Shown here one piece after another: positions 10,301 through 19,407 of a DNA stretch of 64,000 bases (the first letter of the stretch is position 1; the number at the start of each line of letters is the position of its first letter). The notes under the pieces were generated by a model, which searched no databases, was not told the origin of the DNA, and saw only the letters and a program-made list of their open reading frames with translations. The stretch comes from an uncultured Prolixibacteraceae bacterium (GTDB lineage: Bacteria > Bacteroidota > Bacteroidia > Bacteroidales > Prolixibacteraceae). The position numbers and the translations under genes are program-made. The DNA lies in assembly GCA_937915865.1 (NCBI GenBank), contig CALGIG010000107.1, positions 124,001-188,000 of the forward strand, given 5' to 3'.

Positions 10301-10749
10301 GAGCGCCCGACGGTCAGGTTGTCTTTGAAAAGTTAAGTCCGTGGAACGAAAATGATGAACCTGGCATAAAATATTTCTCCGGAACAGCAGAATATGTCAA
10401 AAAAATCCAGATTTCAGAAGAACAGATCAAGCAAAGAAAGCAACTTTGGCTCGATTTGGGTGAAGTAAAAAACATGGCAGAAGTTACAGTAAATGGTAAT
10501 TTATTGGGTGTTGTTTGGAAGCCACCATTTCGCATGGATATAACAAAAGCGGTAAGGCCAGGAACAAATGAATTGAAGATTAAAGTAACAAATCTGTGGG
10601 TAAACCGAATTATAGGCGATCATCAGCCAGAGACGAAGCAAAAAATATCATATACAACTACTCCTTTCTATCAGGTTCATTCACCGCTAATTCCATCTGG
10701 TTTGATGGGGCCGGTGAAACTAATGAGCGTCGAATGTAACCAGGAATGA
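7360..10749 (+). CDS. GH106-type alpha-L-rhamnosidase, putative lipoprotein
   Basis: 1129 residues. The N-terminus has a hydrophobic segment ending LLIITC (C27), an acceptable though not perfect lipobox. The early part (about 50-95) contains PMVWWHWMDGNISKEGI and GIGGFQQFEV, hallmark of the GH106 rhamnosidase family. A discoidin-like insert (about 235-365, NSWIQFEF...VQSVSLTAKD) precedes the catalytic barrel with MATDSWEAGTLNWTD, RYSEAHENGRH and AAESFSTMDPPYGW. The C-terminal 160 residues form a galactose-binding-like beta-sandwich that often ends these enzymes. Such proteins hydrolyse terminal alpha-L-rhamnose, as in pectin rhamnogalacturonans. Starts 3 bp after the GH51 stop and is followed by the beta-helix gene after 24 bp. 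Confidence 0.87.
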   Translation: MSNKNKLKGLKKSIFLAAFLSLLIITCENFVGHPLSSEKTAKKLEEGFISPPQSAKPMVWWHWMDGNISKEGIKADLEWMRRIGIGGFQQFEVSMKTPIVVKNPLKYGSDGWKDAFRYAATLADSLNLEMGIASSCGWSESGGPWVKPEAAMKKYVWSEINIQGGKPFNGRLPHPPETTGAFQDVPNGPSRYGTIPYWFSYSDSYYKDAAVVAYRIPANEFLMDQVHSKITSSEGIFNINQLTDNNLSKSTLLPAAKDGENSWIQFEFSNPVMVQSVSLTAKDHGIKSSRKIEVSQDGYTFQNVCNFSSDDSPQSTITFISAKGRFYRIVFQTLKRTENSNPENDGIDVAEIRLYSAAHVNRFEDKAGFIALNGYKNGLYTFDKPDVSGLNDVINEKEVIDITSKMDSDGTLNWTPPEGNWCVLRIGYSLTGKTNHPAPLEATGLEVDKLNKAYVKEYFGHLLELYQNTTDGLKGGGVKSMATDSWEAGTLNWTDKMAEEFKARRGYDITPWLPVLAGHIVENSNASDRFLWDFRKTIGELTTENYFDQLSEILHKRGIKRYSEAHENGRHFVADGMEVKRTADVPMGATWTPEQIGSDAFENNHIADVRESASVAHLYGQNLVAAESFSTMDPPYGWCPETLKHTADMELSCGLNRFVIHCSVHQPVFDRIPGVCLDPFGQWFTRNETWAEEAGAWIKYLARSSYMLQQGKFVADIVYYYGEDDNLTSLYKQKLPDIPNGYNYDFINSDALIHLLSTNNQGDMVTANGMQYKVMVLDDRARHMSLPVLRKISELATNGAVIIGDKPKGTPSLSDDTLEYRTIVDRLWKKEHGQSSVGKGKIYSGMSIEEVLKDLNIYPDFKCISASDENKICFVHRKTGDADIYWVNNRNFHPENIDVTFRVKDRLPEIWHPDNGKIELCSYQVQDRFTKVSLNLASDDAVFVVFRKKTSKKSTTVTPPVERQLAEIKGPWEVRFQSERGAPDGQVVFEKLSPWNENDEPGIKYFSGTAEYVKKIQISEEQIKQRKQLWLDLGEVKNMAEVTVNGNLLGVVWKPPFRMDITKAVRPGTNELKIKVTNLWVNRIIGDHQPETKQKISYTTTPFYQVHSPLIPSGLMGPVKLMSVECNQE

Positions 10750-10773
10750 TTAACAACTTAACCAATATAAACC

Positions 10774-11931
10774 ATGAAGAATTTTATTCGAAGGGATTTT
10801 TTTAAAAGCATTGCCGCCGGAGGATTATTCGCATTAGTCCCCCGAAAGTTGTATTCGCAGGAAAACCAACCAACTACCTCGTTACCAGAGGGTACAGGCC
10901 TGATCAATGTATGCGATTTTGGAGCTAAAGGTGATGGCAAAACCGACAATACCGCTTCATTCCAAAAAGCGATCGATGCAGCAGCAAAAACAGGCGGGTC
11001 GATCATCGTCCCTCCCGGAGTTTATCTGACTTCAACCCTTCGGATGCAACCACATATAGGCCTCGTCGGTTACCCGACATGGTCATTTCCGCGATTCGGA
11101 GGTTCGATTCTCCGATTGAACGACCCCAATGCCAATTGCCTTATTGATATCACCGGGGCTTTTGGCGTAACAATCAACGGTCTTTGCCTCGATGGGGCAG
11201 GGCTTGGAAAAGAGATACACGGAATATTCCTGAATAAGCCGGACTATGGATCGCAGGAAGATACGCCGCTTATTGAAAGATGCCGGATAAGTAATTTCTC
11301 AGGGGATGCAGTAAGGCTTAGCAGGGTTTGGTGTTTCCGTATCCGTAGCTGTATGCTTTCGCATAGCAAGGGAAATGGCTTATATGTCAGGGGCTGGGAT
11401 GGTTTTATCATGGACAATTGGCTGTCGGGCAACGAAGGAATTGGCTTCGCTGCAATAGAAGAAAATGCAAGTTGTACATTAACCGGAAACAGGATCGAAT
11501 GGAACAAAGGCGGAGGAATTGTTTGCCAAAACGGGAACAATTATAACATTACCGGCAATTACATCGACCGTTCGGGCGGCCCGGCAATCTATCTTAAAGA
11601 AAAAACACATAGCATTACAATGACAGGGAATATGATTTTCCGCAGTGGAAAGCCGGAATGGACACCGGATGAAAATGATAGTGCACATGTTAAAATCGAA
11701 AATTGTTCGGGAATCGTTTTCGTGGGAAATTCTCTTCGCGCCGGACGTGACGATGGAGGAAAAGGTTCTTTTTCGCCCTTATATTCAATGATATATAGTG
11801 GCTTGCAGGATTGTGTCATTAAAGACAATACCGCTCATAACGGATGTACCAGGGAGCTTTTTATCGATAATGGCGCGCATGGCGAAAACGTAATAGTAAA
11901 AGATAATCCGGGGAGGGTATTAAACCAATGA
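10774..11931 (+). CDS. Tat-exported right-handed beta-helix protein (pectate-lyase-3 / GH28-like)
   Basis: 385 residues. The N-terminus has a twin-arginine motif (R6-R7 in IRRDFFKS) followed by a short hydrophobic stretch, so export through Tat in folded form is likely. INVCDFGAKGDGKTDNTASF is the typical first turn of the Pectate_lyase_3 domain, followed by repeating coils (GNRIEWNKGGGI, GNYIDRSGGPAI, GNMIFRSGKPEW) of a parallel beta-helix. Enzymes of this fold include polygalacturonases, rhamnogalacturonan hydrolases and epimerases; I see no decisive catalytic triad, so the exact activity is open. The stop overlaps the next start (ATGA at 11928), so translation is coupled to the GH78 gene. 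Confidence 0.8.
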   Translation: MKNFIRRDFFKSIAAGGLFALVPRKLYSQENQPTTSLPEGTGLINVCDFGAKGDGKTDNTASFQKAIDAAAKTGGSIIVPPGVYLTSTLRMQPHIGLVGYPTWSFPRFGGSILRLNDPNANCLIDITGAFGVTINGLCLDGAGLGKEIHGIFLNKPDYGSQEDTPLIERCRISNFSGDAVRLSRVWCFRIRSCMLSHSKGNGLYVRGWDGFIMDNWLSGNEGIGFAAIEENASCTLTGNRIEWNKGGGIVCQNGNNYNITGNYIDRSGGPAIYLKEKTHSITMTGNMIFRSGKPEWTPDENDSAHVKIENCSGIVFVGNSLRAGRDDGGKGSFSPLYSMIYSGLQDCVIKDNTAHNGCTRELFIDNGAHGENVIVKDNPGRVLNQ

Positions 11932-14273
11932 ACCAAACAATTATGATAGCCGGCATCCTCATTTTCCTTAGCCTGACCGGTTTCTCCCGCAAAGTTGAGG
12001 TAAATACCTCAAAAAATCCGAAACAAAAGGGAGAACCAATTCATGTTGTGAAAAACGACTGGCAGGCCAAATGGATTACCGACAGCCACGATAAGGAATA
12101 TGCACCAGCGCCTCTTTTCCGAAGAAACATTGAAATTTCCGGCAAGAAAATCGCTCAGGCGCAGGTTGATATCTCGGCCACAGGATATTACGAACTATTT
12201 ATCAACGGCAAACGGGTTGGAAAGGATTACCTCGACCCGGGTTATACCAATTTCAGCAAACGGATTTTATATACAACGCACGACATTACTCATCTGTTAA
12301 CCAACGGGACGAATACGCTGGCTGCGGTTCTGGGAAATGGCTGGTACAACGTGCAAGGCCCGGCAACCTGGAATTTCCACAAGACGGAATGGAGAAACCG
12401 TCCGCGCCTGCTGGCCGAACTCCATATCCGTTATGCCGATGGAACCGAGGCGGTTGTTGCTACCGACAATACCTGGAAAACCTCGACCGGGGCATATACT
12501 TACAACGATATTTACAGCGGCGACCATGTCGATTTAAGGCTCGAAGAAAAAGGCTGGAAAGAACCTGCTTTCGACGATTCGAAATGGACACAGGCCAACG
12601 AAGTGCCGTCGCCAGCTCCTTTGTTGGTTGCCCGGCAAATGCCGGGTATTCGCATCACAGAAGAACTTCAGGCTTCGGAAATGAAAAAAATCAGCAACTG
12701 GCTGTACATTTATAGTTTCCCGAAAAACATGGCTGGTTTTTGCCGGCTAAAAGTGAAAGGTGAACCTGGAACCCGTATTACCCTGAAACATGGCGAAATG
12801 CTGAAAAACGATGGCCGGGTGGAGCAAAAGAACGTCGATTTCTTTTTCTATCCCCGGAATAAAGAAGAGGTATTTCAGCAGGATGAAATCATTTTACGGG
12901 ATGCCGGCGAATGGGTCGAATTTACCCCTTCGTTTACCTACCACGGGTTTCAATACGTTGAGGTTGAAAGCTCCAGCCCGGTTGAACTGACCAGGGAAAG
13001 CCTGACCGCCTTGTTCGTTCATACCGATGTAAAATCGGTTGGTTCGTTCGAATGCTCCAATCAAACCCTGAACAAAATATGGAAGGCAACCCGGCAATCG
13101 TACCTGAGCAACCTGGAAAGCATCCCGACCGACTGCCCGCAGCGCGAAAAGAACGGCTGGACTGCCGATGCGCATGTCTCGGTCGATCTGGGGCTGCTGA
13201 ACTACGACGGCATCACGGTTTACGAAAAGTGGATGGACGACTTTATCGATATGCAGCGCGAACAGGGCGACATCCCGGCGATTGTACCGTCGGGAGGCTG
13301 GGGCTGGGGAAAATCGACCGGTCCGGTATGGGATGCCGCATTGTTTATTATCCCGAATGCCTTGTATGAATATTACGGTGATTCCCACTGCATTCGAAAA
13401 ATGATCCCAACTCTCGACCGCTACCTCGCTTACCTTGAAAAAGAAGAAAAAGACGGCCTGCTCCCTTTCGGACTGGGCGATTGGGTCCCTTATAAGTCGA
13501 AGACAAACAACACGTTCACTTCAACAGCCTATTATTATCTGGATTACAAACTGAGGGCTTCATTTGCAAAGATATTAGGAGAAGACGACAGTAAATTTCT
13601 GGCAAAAGCCGAAAAAATCAAGCAGACAATTAATGCTCATTTTTTCAATCCTGAAACAAATACTTATGCAGAAGGAACACAAACCGCGCAGGCTCTGGCG
13701 TTGTACCTGGAATTGCCGCCCGATGGTAAGGAAAAACAAGTGGCCGAAAAACTGCACGAATTAGTTGCCGGGAACAATTATTTTCTGGATTTCGGCGTAC
13801 TTGGCAGCAAAACAGTGCCCCGTATGCTAACTAAATATGGCTATGTGGAAGATGCTATGAAGATGGTTACCAAAACCGACGAACCCTCGTGGGGCTATTG
13901 GGTTGATAAACTGGGATATACCACCCTGGCAGAAGAATGGGTGCTCGACCCGGTTAAAAACGGAACATCGCTCAACCATGTTTTCCTGGGCGATGTTTCG
14001 GCCTGGATGGTGAACGACCTGGCCGGCATCAACTACGATCCGCAGCATCCCGGCTTTGCCCATATCCTGATTACGCCGCATTTTGTGAACGATTTATCCT
14101 GGGTAAAAGGACAATACAATTCGGTAAAAGGACTTATCAGTAGCGAATGGAAACGGGAGAACGGAAAAGTCACCCTGAATATTACCATCCCGAAAGGGTG
14201 TACGGCTTCGGTCGTTACCGACAATGGGCAGAAAAAAGAGGTTGGAGCAGGAAAACATCAATTGAAATTTTGA
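11928..14273 (+). CDS. GH78 alpha-L-rhamnosidase
   Basis: 781 residues with a short N-terminal signal segment (about 1-20). Order of parts: N-terminal beta-sandwiches including KAQWITDSHD-like and ISATGYYELFINGKRVG (typical Bac_rhamnosid_N), a central domain with GMRITEEL-like sequence, then an (alpha/alpha)6 barrel and a C-terminal beta-domain (GQYNSVKGLISSEW). The GH78 signature PTDCPQREKNGWTADAH holds the conserved Glu E407, and GYTTLAEEW holds a candidate base E669 at the position of the family's TIWE motif. Such enzymes are inverting alpha-L-rhamnosidases. ATGA overlap with the beta-helix gene upstream; a second leader repeat follows 12 bp after its stop. Together with the GH106 gene it gives the cluster two rhamnosidases. 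Confidence 0.92.
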   Translation: MNQTIMIAGILIFLSLTGFSRKVEVNTSKNPKQKGEPIHVVKNDWQAKWITDSHDKEYAPAPLFRRNIEISGKKIAQAQVDISATGYYELFINGKRVGKDYLDPGYTNFSKRILYTTHDITHLLTNGTNTLAAVLGNGWYNVQGPATWNFHKTEWRNRPRLLAELHIRYADGTEAVVATDNTWKTSTGAYTYNDIYSGDHVDLRLEEKGWKEPAFDDSKWTQANEVPSPAPLLVARQMPGIRITEELQASEMKKISNWLYIYSFPKNMAGFCRLKVKGEPGTRITLKHGEMLKNDGRVEQKNVDFFFYPRNKEEVFQQDEIILRDAGEWVEFTPSFTYHGFQYVEVESSSPVELTRESLTALFVHTDVKSVGSFECSNQTLNKIWKATRQSYLSNLESIPTDCPQREKNGWTADAHVSVDLGLLNYDGITVYEKWMDDFIDMQREQGDIPAIVPSGGWGWGKSTGPVWDAALFIIPNALYEYYGDSHCIRKMIPTLDRYLAYLEKEEKDGLLPFGLGDWVPYKSKTNNTFTSTAYYYLDYKLRASFAKILGEDDSKFLAKAEKIKQTINAHFFNPETNTYAEGTQTAQALALYLELPPDGKEKQVAEKLHELVAGNNYFLDFGVLGSKTVPRMLTKYGYVEDAMKMVTKTDEPSWGYWVDKLGYTTLAEEWVLDPVKNGTSLNHVFLGDVSAWMVNDLAGINYDPQHPGFAHILITPHFVNDLSWVKGQYNSVKGLISSEWKRENGKVTLNITIPKGCTASVVTDNGQKKEVGAGKHQLKF

Positions 14274-14285
14274 AAATTTATTCAC

Positions 14286-14416
14286 ATGAAATAGCCATCT
14301 CGCCTAAGGCGAGACAAACCGAAAATGTATAAATGGCTATTCCATGCGTTGGATTGCTCGATTAATAGAAAATGCTAATACGCAGATTTTATGGCGTTAA
14401 ACAAAAATTTACACAC
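14286..14416 (+). repeat. Structured leader repeat, copy 2, internally deleted
   Basis: 131 bp version of the module at 5215-5376. It keeps ATGAAATAGCCAT, the CTCGCC-TAA-GGCGAG hairpin and the closing ATGGCTATTCCAT, but lacks the second inner hairpin, and its middle part (CATGCGTTGGATTGCTCG) has diverged. The distal part CTAATACGCAGATT is kept and, as in the other copies, CGCAGATT begins exactly 36 bases before the start codon, here at 14417. Confidence 0.82.
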
Positions 14417-16453
14417 ATGAAAAAAATAACCCGAAAAAACAAAATTTATATTGGAACGTATGTGCTGATTATTATGATTTTAATGTCGTGTGTCCAACAA
14501 AAAACAGTCGAATTTTTTGTGTCGGCTGAGGGAAATGATGCCAATGCCGGAACAGAAGCCGCACCTTTTAAAACCATTGAAAAAGCAAAAGAATCGGTCT
14601 CTGTTCAGTTGTCAGAAACACCGGGGAAACGGGTTGTGGTCAATATTAAAGGCGGAGTTTATTATCTTGAAAATCCGCTTGTGTTTTCTGCTGAAGATTC
14701 GGGAACAGATAATGCTCCGGTTGTTTATAAAGCGGTGGACGGTGAACAGCCTGTTTTTACTGGTAGTCGAAAAGTGAAAAATTGGAAATTACTCGATAAT
14801 GCAGAAAAATTGTCTCTGTTGCCGGCTGACGGACGTGGCAAAGTGTATGTTGCCGATTTAAAAAGTGCCGGGATCAGCAATTGGGGCGATCCAACAGAAA
14901 TAGGAAAGCGGCCGGAGTTTTTTTGTCAGGGACAGATGCAAACCCTGGCGCGCTGGCCTAACGACGGATTTGTTCGTGCCGGGTTGGCCAAAGGAAAAAC
15001 CGAAGCGCCTCCAACTTATATCGAAAAACACGGAACGGTTGAGGGCGTTTTTGAGTATCTGGGTGACCGGCCCGACCGCTGGAAAACAGAACCCGATGTT
15101 CGGCTGGAGGGCTACTGGTATTGGGACTGGAGCGATGAATATCAGAAAGTAGAAAAGATAGATACCCGGTTAAAAACATTTTACCTTAGTGAGCCTTTTC
15201 ACCATTACGGGTACCGGGATAGTCTTCGCTATTATGGACTGAACATGTTTTGTGAAATCGATCGTCCTGGTGAGTGGTACCTCGATCGGACAGATGGCCA
15301 GTTGTACTGGTTTCCGCCACAGGGAGTGAATCCGAACCAGGCCAATGTTACTTTTTCTGTTTTTTCTGCACCGTTCATGGTTGAAATGAAAAACTGCTCG
15401 AATGTGGTGCTTGAGGGACTGAGTTTTCAGGAAGGACGTGGTAGCGCAATTTCCATAAGTGAGGGGAAAAATTGTTTGCTTTCTGCTTGTCGGGTTCAAC
15501 GATTTGGTAAAGACGGCATACACATTGACGGTGGCGAAGGGCATGGTATTTCGGGCTGTCTGCTTCAGACTTTTGGTTGCCGGGGAATTGAAATAAAAGG
15601 TGGCGACCGTAAAACGCTGACTCCTGCCAATCATTTCGTGGAGAATACCGTAGTCGAACATTTCTCGCTTTATAAAAGGACATACGAACCAGCAGTATAT
15701 CTTGATGGTTGCGGAATCAGGATAAATAATAACCGGTTCAGCGATTCATCGTCGTCGGCAATGCGTTTGGAAGGAAATGATTTTACGATTGAGTACAATG
15801 AAATCAGTCATGTGGTGAACGAGTCGGACGATCAGGGCGGAATTGATATATACAACAATCCATCGTATCGCGGCGTGGTGATCCGCTATAACCGCTGGTC
15901 CGATATAAAAGGCGGTACCCGTCACGGAGCAGCCGGAGTACGTCTCGACGATATGATTTCAGGGGTTACCATTTTCGGAAACATTTTTGAACGTTGTGGT
16001 GCCCTTCATTTTGGTGGCGTACAAATTAACGGCGGAAAAGACAACTTCGTTGAAAACAACCTGTTCTACCAATGCAATGCTGCAGTCAGCTTTACCAAAT
16101 GGCGTGAAGAATTCTGGCTGAAAAATCTGGAAGCTCCAGCTATGCAAAAGAAGCTTTATTCTGATGTCGACATCAATTCGCCCTTGTATCAGAATAAATA
16201 TCCAGCACTAAAGAATATTCGTACGGGAATAAATGTCAATACCATTAAAAACAATTTATTGGCAGATGGCAACAAGCTTTTCATTGGTGATGATGGTACT
16301 GAAATCACGGAGAATAATTCTGTGGTCAGTTCTGACGGAAAATCTGTTGAAGACTTTTGTTCTTCCAAAGTTCTGAAGAAATATGGTTTACAAGCTATTC
16401 CGGTAGAAAAGATTGGACCAAAAAATAATAAGTGGCTAGATAAAACCAATTAG
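14417..16453 (+). CDS. Right-handed beta-helix lipoprotein, probable glycan-active enzyme
   Basis: I start the protein at the ATG at 14417 (678 residues) because it sits at the fixed distance from the leader repeat and gives a clean lipoprotein signal (KKITRKNK, hydrophobic run, LMSC with C25); a start 45 bp upstream would lie inside the repeat. VEFFVSAEGNDANAGT-like followed by PFKTIEKAKE is the DUF1565-like entry to a parallel beta-helix. The middle has aromatic-rich inserts (EGYWYWDWSDEYQKVE), then helix coils such as NVVLEGLSFQEGRGSA, NCLLSACRVQRFG and HGISGCLLQTFG. Many such surface proteins are polysaccharide lyases or glycosidases of several families; I cannot name one. The lipoprotein signal suggests outer-membrane attachment. 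Confidence 0.78.
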   Translation: MKKITRKNKIYIGTYVLIIMILMSCVQQKTVEFFVSAEGNDANAGTEAAPFKTIEKAKESVSVQLSETPGKRVVVNIKGGVYYLENPLVFSAEDSGTDNAPVVYKAVDGEQPVFTGSRKVKNWKLLDNAEKLSLLPADGRGKVYVADLKSAGISNWGDPTEIGKRPEFFCQGQMQTLARWPNDGFVRAGLAKGKTEAPPTYIEKHGTVEGVFEYLGDRPDRWKTEPDVRLEGYWYWDWSDEYQKVEKIDTRLKTFYLSEPFHHYGYRDSLRYYGLNMFCEIDRPGEWYLDRTDGQLYWFPPQGVNPNQANVTFSVFSAPFMVEMKNCSNVVLEGLSFQEGRGSAISISEGKNCLLSACRVQRFGKDGIHIDGGEGHGISGCLLQTFGCRGIEIKGGDRKTLTPANHFVENTVVEHFSLYKRTYEPAVYLDGCGIRINNNRFSDSSSSAMRLEGNDFTIEYNEISHVVNESDDQGGIDIYNNPSYRGVVIRYNRWSDIKGGTRHGAAGVRLDDMISGVTIFGNIFERCGALHFGGVQINGGKDNFVENNLFYQCNAAVSFTKWREEFWLKNLEAPAMQKKLYSDVDINSPLYQNKYPALKNIRTGINVNTIKNNLLADGNKLFIGDDGTEITENNSVVSSDGKSVEDFCSSKVLKKYGLQAIPVEKIGPKNNKWLDKTN

Positions 16454-16539
16454 TTAATTAAAATTTGCCTTCCGCTAAATAAAGAATTATATATCAGAAA
16501 GCTAGAAGAAAGCCCGAACCTGTAAAAAGCTAAGTTACC

Positions 16540-16701
16540 ATGAAATAGCCATCTCGCCTAAGGCGAGACAAACCGAAAATGAATTGGAACGAAGTGAAAA
16601 TCCGCGAAGCGAATAAATGGCTATTCCATTTCGTTGTGACATTCAAAAAAGAAAAAATACTAATACGCAGATTATAAGACGATAAACAAAAATATATACA
16701 A
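16540..16701 (+). repeat. Structured leader repeat, copy 3 (before GH9 gene)
   Basis: 162 bp, same length as copy 1 and closely similar to it along its whole length. The outer stem and the CTCGCC-TAA-GGCGAG hairpin are intact. The second inner hairpin is weakened (GTGAAAATCCGC where copy 1 has GCGGAAATCCGC). The module ends at the GH9 start codon, with CGCAGATT again 36 bases before the ATG. The stretch 16454-16539 upstream of it shows nothing I recognise. Confidence 0.85.
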
Positions 16702-19407
16702 ATGAAAAAATACATTTTGTTTCTTTTTGTTGCGTTTATGTCATGTAATTCTTCTATCGACAATAGGGGAAAGGATTCGCTTAAATTAGGGGACTTCCCG
16801 TTGCCTGTCGCGGAGGAAAATTCCCTTTTGGCTCAATGGGAAAAGAAGCTGGTTATCGAAACCAAACTGATTGATGATATGGAACATAGCACCGGGTGGA
16901 AGGTTGAAGGAACTGGTGATATGAGTTTTACAAAAGACCGTGCCAAAGACGGGGAACAATCGTTGCGGTTCAGGGCCAACCTGCGCAACGAGGAACTTTA
17001 CAAACGAAAGAAGAACCGAAGCGAATGGGGCTCATTTATTGGCGGGCAGGGCGGTGGTACCTGTGTTCTGAAACAATTTGATACTCCTCAGGACTGGTCG
17101 GCCTTTAACCGGATATCGTTTTGGGTTTATGTCCATCCAACGTCCACACCAACCTATTGCCTGAACATCGGCATCAAAGACGAAGGTTTTGTAGAAACAG
17201 CCACTTCGCCCAGGTACACCAGCTTCGTTCAGGATTTGAAACCCGGCGTATGGAACCATGTTCTTTTTGAAATGCAGCACCTGAAACGCGATAAAGTCGT
17301 GTCGTTCAAGATCGATCAGATGCTTATCGGGCATAATCCAGGTGAAGAAGGAATTGTAACCTACGACATTGATAAAATTGAGCTTCAGAAGGTTGAAGGC
17401 GACCAATACGAAGGATGGACGGTTTCGCCTGAAAAATTTGCGTTCTGTCACGTTGGCTACCTACCTGATGATCAAAAGATTGCCCTCGTCGGTGTAAATG
17501 CCGGCAGCAATGAGTTCCAGGTTGTCGATCAAAATGAAAAGGTGGTTTATTCCGGTAAAATTCAGTTTGTTGAAAACAAAAACGGGAAATTTAATCAGCT
17601 CGATTTTTCCGGGTTACATACTCCCGGAACCTACCATCTTCGTTGCGGAAAACTTATTTCAAACCCTTTCCCGATTGACGATCAGGTCTGGCTTCGACCC
17701 ATCTTTAGTGCGATTAACTTTTTCTTCTGCGAACGTTGCGGGTACAATGTGCCCGGCATACATACCGCGTGTCATGAAGATTGTCAGGGATTTAGGGGCG
17801 ATGTTAAAAAAGTGATCAACGGGGGATGGCACGATGCTGCCGACCTGTCGCAAGGCTTTTGGCGTACGGCAATGGCGGTATATTCAATGATTCTAAACCT
17901 TGAAACCCTTGAAAAACAAAATATTCCAGGCGAATTACCCAATCGGATACTTGATGAAATTAAATGGGGGCTCGATTATATCTTTAAAACAAGGTTTGGC
18001 GATGGTTATCATATCAGTTGGAATATGATGCGCATTTATACTGATAATCAAATCGGGACGATCGACGATGTGCTCTCCCCGGCGCAAAACGTGCCCTGGG
18101 AGAATTTCCTTTCGGCAGCCGTTCTGAGTAAGGCGTCGGTGCTTTTCGAAAAAACAAATCCTGAACTTGCTGCAAAGTGCCTCAAAGCGGCAACCGAAGA
18201 CTGGCAGGCAGCCATTGACTCGCGAACCAGCTGGGACAAAGCATCTTTGCAGGAAGCATCGTGGGGCGCAACAGCTTCCGTTCTCCTGGGTAAAACCACT
18301 GGCAACAAGAAATACAATGAAAAGGCTGTTGACTTCGGAAACCTTATCGTACAATGCCAGGAACAGAAATTTATTGATGGCATTCCCATAACGGGCTATT
18401 TTTACGGCGATACCGAACGGCAACAGGTCATCCACAATTACCATGCAGCATTCGAAGAAGCGCCCTTGATTGCCTTGTCGATGCTGTGCCAAACGTTTCA
18501 GGAGGATAAAAACTGGATAAACTGGTACAGCGCAGCCGTACTTCACAGCGAGTTTTTTATGAAACAGGGGAGCAGAATAGCCGCCCCCTTCAACCACCTG
18601 CCCAATTCGGTTTGGAACGAATCGGAAGTTAATGCTGAAAAAGACCCGGCTGTTCGCGAAGATATGCTCCGGCAATTTAAGGATGGTACACCGCTAAATA
18701 AAAGCTATGTTTTGCGTACGTTTCCAATTTACCACGATATTCTTTTTCATGGGGGCACTTGTGTCCAGATGTCCGAAACCTGGGCTTTGGCCGAGGCTTC
18801 GCGCTTACGCAACGACACCGAAGGGATGCAACTGGTTGGTAAACAATTGCAATGGATACTTGGCTTTAACCCATTCGGGCAAAGCCTGATGTATGGCGTG
18901 GGCTACGATTTTGCCCCCCAGTTTGCCTATTGCCTTAAAAATGTGGTTGGCTCGCTACCGGTGGGCATGGACTGTATGTTGGGCGACAAACCATACTGGT
19001 CGGCCACGAACAATGCGACCAGCAAGGAAATATGGGTCGAACCTGTGAACCGCTTCCTGGGAGCCGTGTCGGTCTATTCGGCCTGTTATCAACCGTTATC
19101 TTCTTCAAAGGCAAAACCGATTGAAATTCAGGCAGAAACCATTCAGGCGGACAATGGAACTGTGTCGGTTATCATTACGCTGAAAGGTTCAGGCAAACAC
19201 GATATTCAAATCGCTACTTTTAATGCAAAAACAGATTTTAACGGTACCCAAATTGATCTTCAGGCTAATAAACCGGAAAAGATAACGCTGGAACTGAACG
19301 TTACAGATAAGTCAAAGCCTTATGTGGCTGTTATTCACGTTGATAAAAACCCGGATTTAAATAAGGAAATCGTTGGAGAATATATAGATTTACTGACAGT
19401 AATGTAA
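16702..19407 (+). CDS. GH9 family glycoside hydrolase, lipoprotein
   Basis: 901 residues with a short lipoprotein signal (LFVAFMSC, C15). An N-terminal beta-sandwich (about 50-235, with DMEHSTGWKVEGTGDMSF and ISFWVYVHPT) resembles a carbohydrate-binding module. An Ig-like domain (about 245-330, GYLPDDQKIALVG and LHTPGTYHLRCG) is the CelD-type domain that precedes GH9 barrels. The (alpha/alpha)6 domain starts near 335 and has GGWHDAADLSQ, where D378 and D381 match the family's base and water-binding aspartates, and SKEIWVEPVNR near the end, where E776 is the likely acid. GH9 enzymes are mostly endo-beta-glucanases or exo-glucosaminidases; in a rhamnose/arabinose cluster the natural linkage may differ. 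The final 110 residues form a small beta-domain. Confidence 0.85.
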   Translation: MKKYILFLFVAFMSCNSSIDNRGKDSLKLGDFPLPVAEENSLLAQWEKKLVIETKLIDDMEHSTGWKVEGTGDMSFTKDRAKDGEQSLRFRANLRNEELYKRKKNRSEWGSFIGGQGGGTCVLKQFDTPQDWSAFNRISFWVYVHPTSTPTYCLNIGIKDEGFVETATSPRYTSFVQDLKPGVWNHVLFEMQHLKRDKVVSFKIDQMLIGHNPGEEGIVTYDIDKIELQKVEGDQYEGWTVSPEKFAFCHVGYLPDDQKIALVGVNAGSNEFQVVDQNEKVVYSGKIQFVENKNGKFNQLDFSGLHTPGTYHLRCGKLISNPFPIDDQVWLRPIFSAINFFFCERCGYNVPGIHTACHEDCQGFRGDVKKVINGGWHDAADLSQGFWRTAMAVYSMILNLETLEKQNIPGELPNRILDEIKWGLDYIFKTRFGDGYHISWNMMRIYTDNQIGTIDDVLSPAQNVPWENFLSAAVLSKASVLFEKTNPELAAKCLKAATEDWQAAIDSRTSWDKASLQEASWGATASVLLGKTTGNKKYNEKAVDFGNLIVQCQEQKFIDGIPITGYFYGDTERQQVIHNYHAAFEEAPLIALSMLCQTFQEDKNWINWYSAAVLHSEFFMKQGSRIAAPFNHLPNSVWNESEVNAEKDPAVREDMLRQFKDGTPLNKSYVLRTFPIYHDILFHGGTCVQMSETWALAEASRLRNDTEGMQLVGKQLQWILGFNPFGQSLMYGVGYDFAPQFAYCLKNVVGSLPVGMDCMLGDKPYWSATNNATSKEIWVEPVNRFLGAVSVYSACYQPLSSSKAKPIEIQAETIQADNGTVSVIITLKGSGKHDIQIATFNAKTDFNGTQIDLQANKPEKITLELNVTDKSKPYVAVIHVDKNPDLNKEIVGEYIDLLTVM

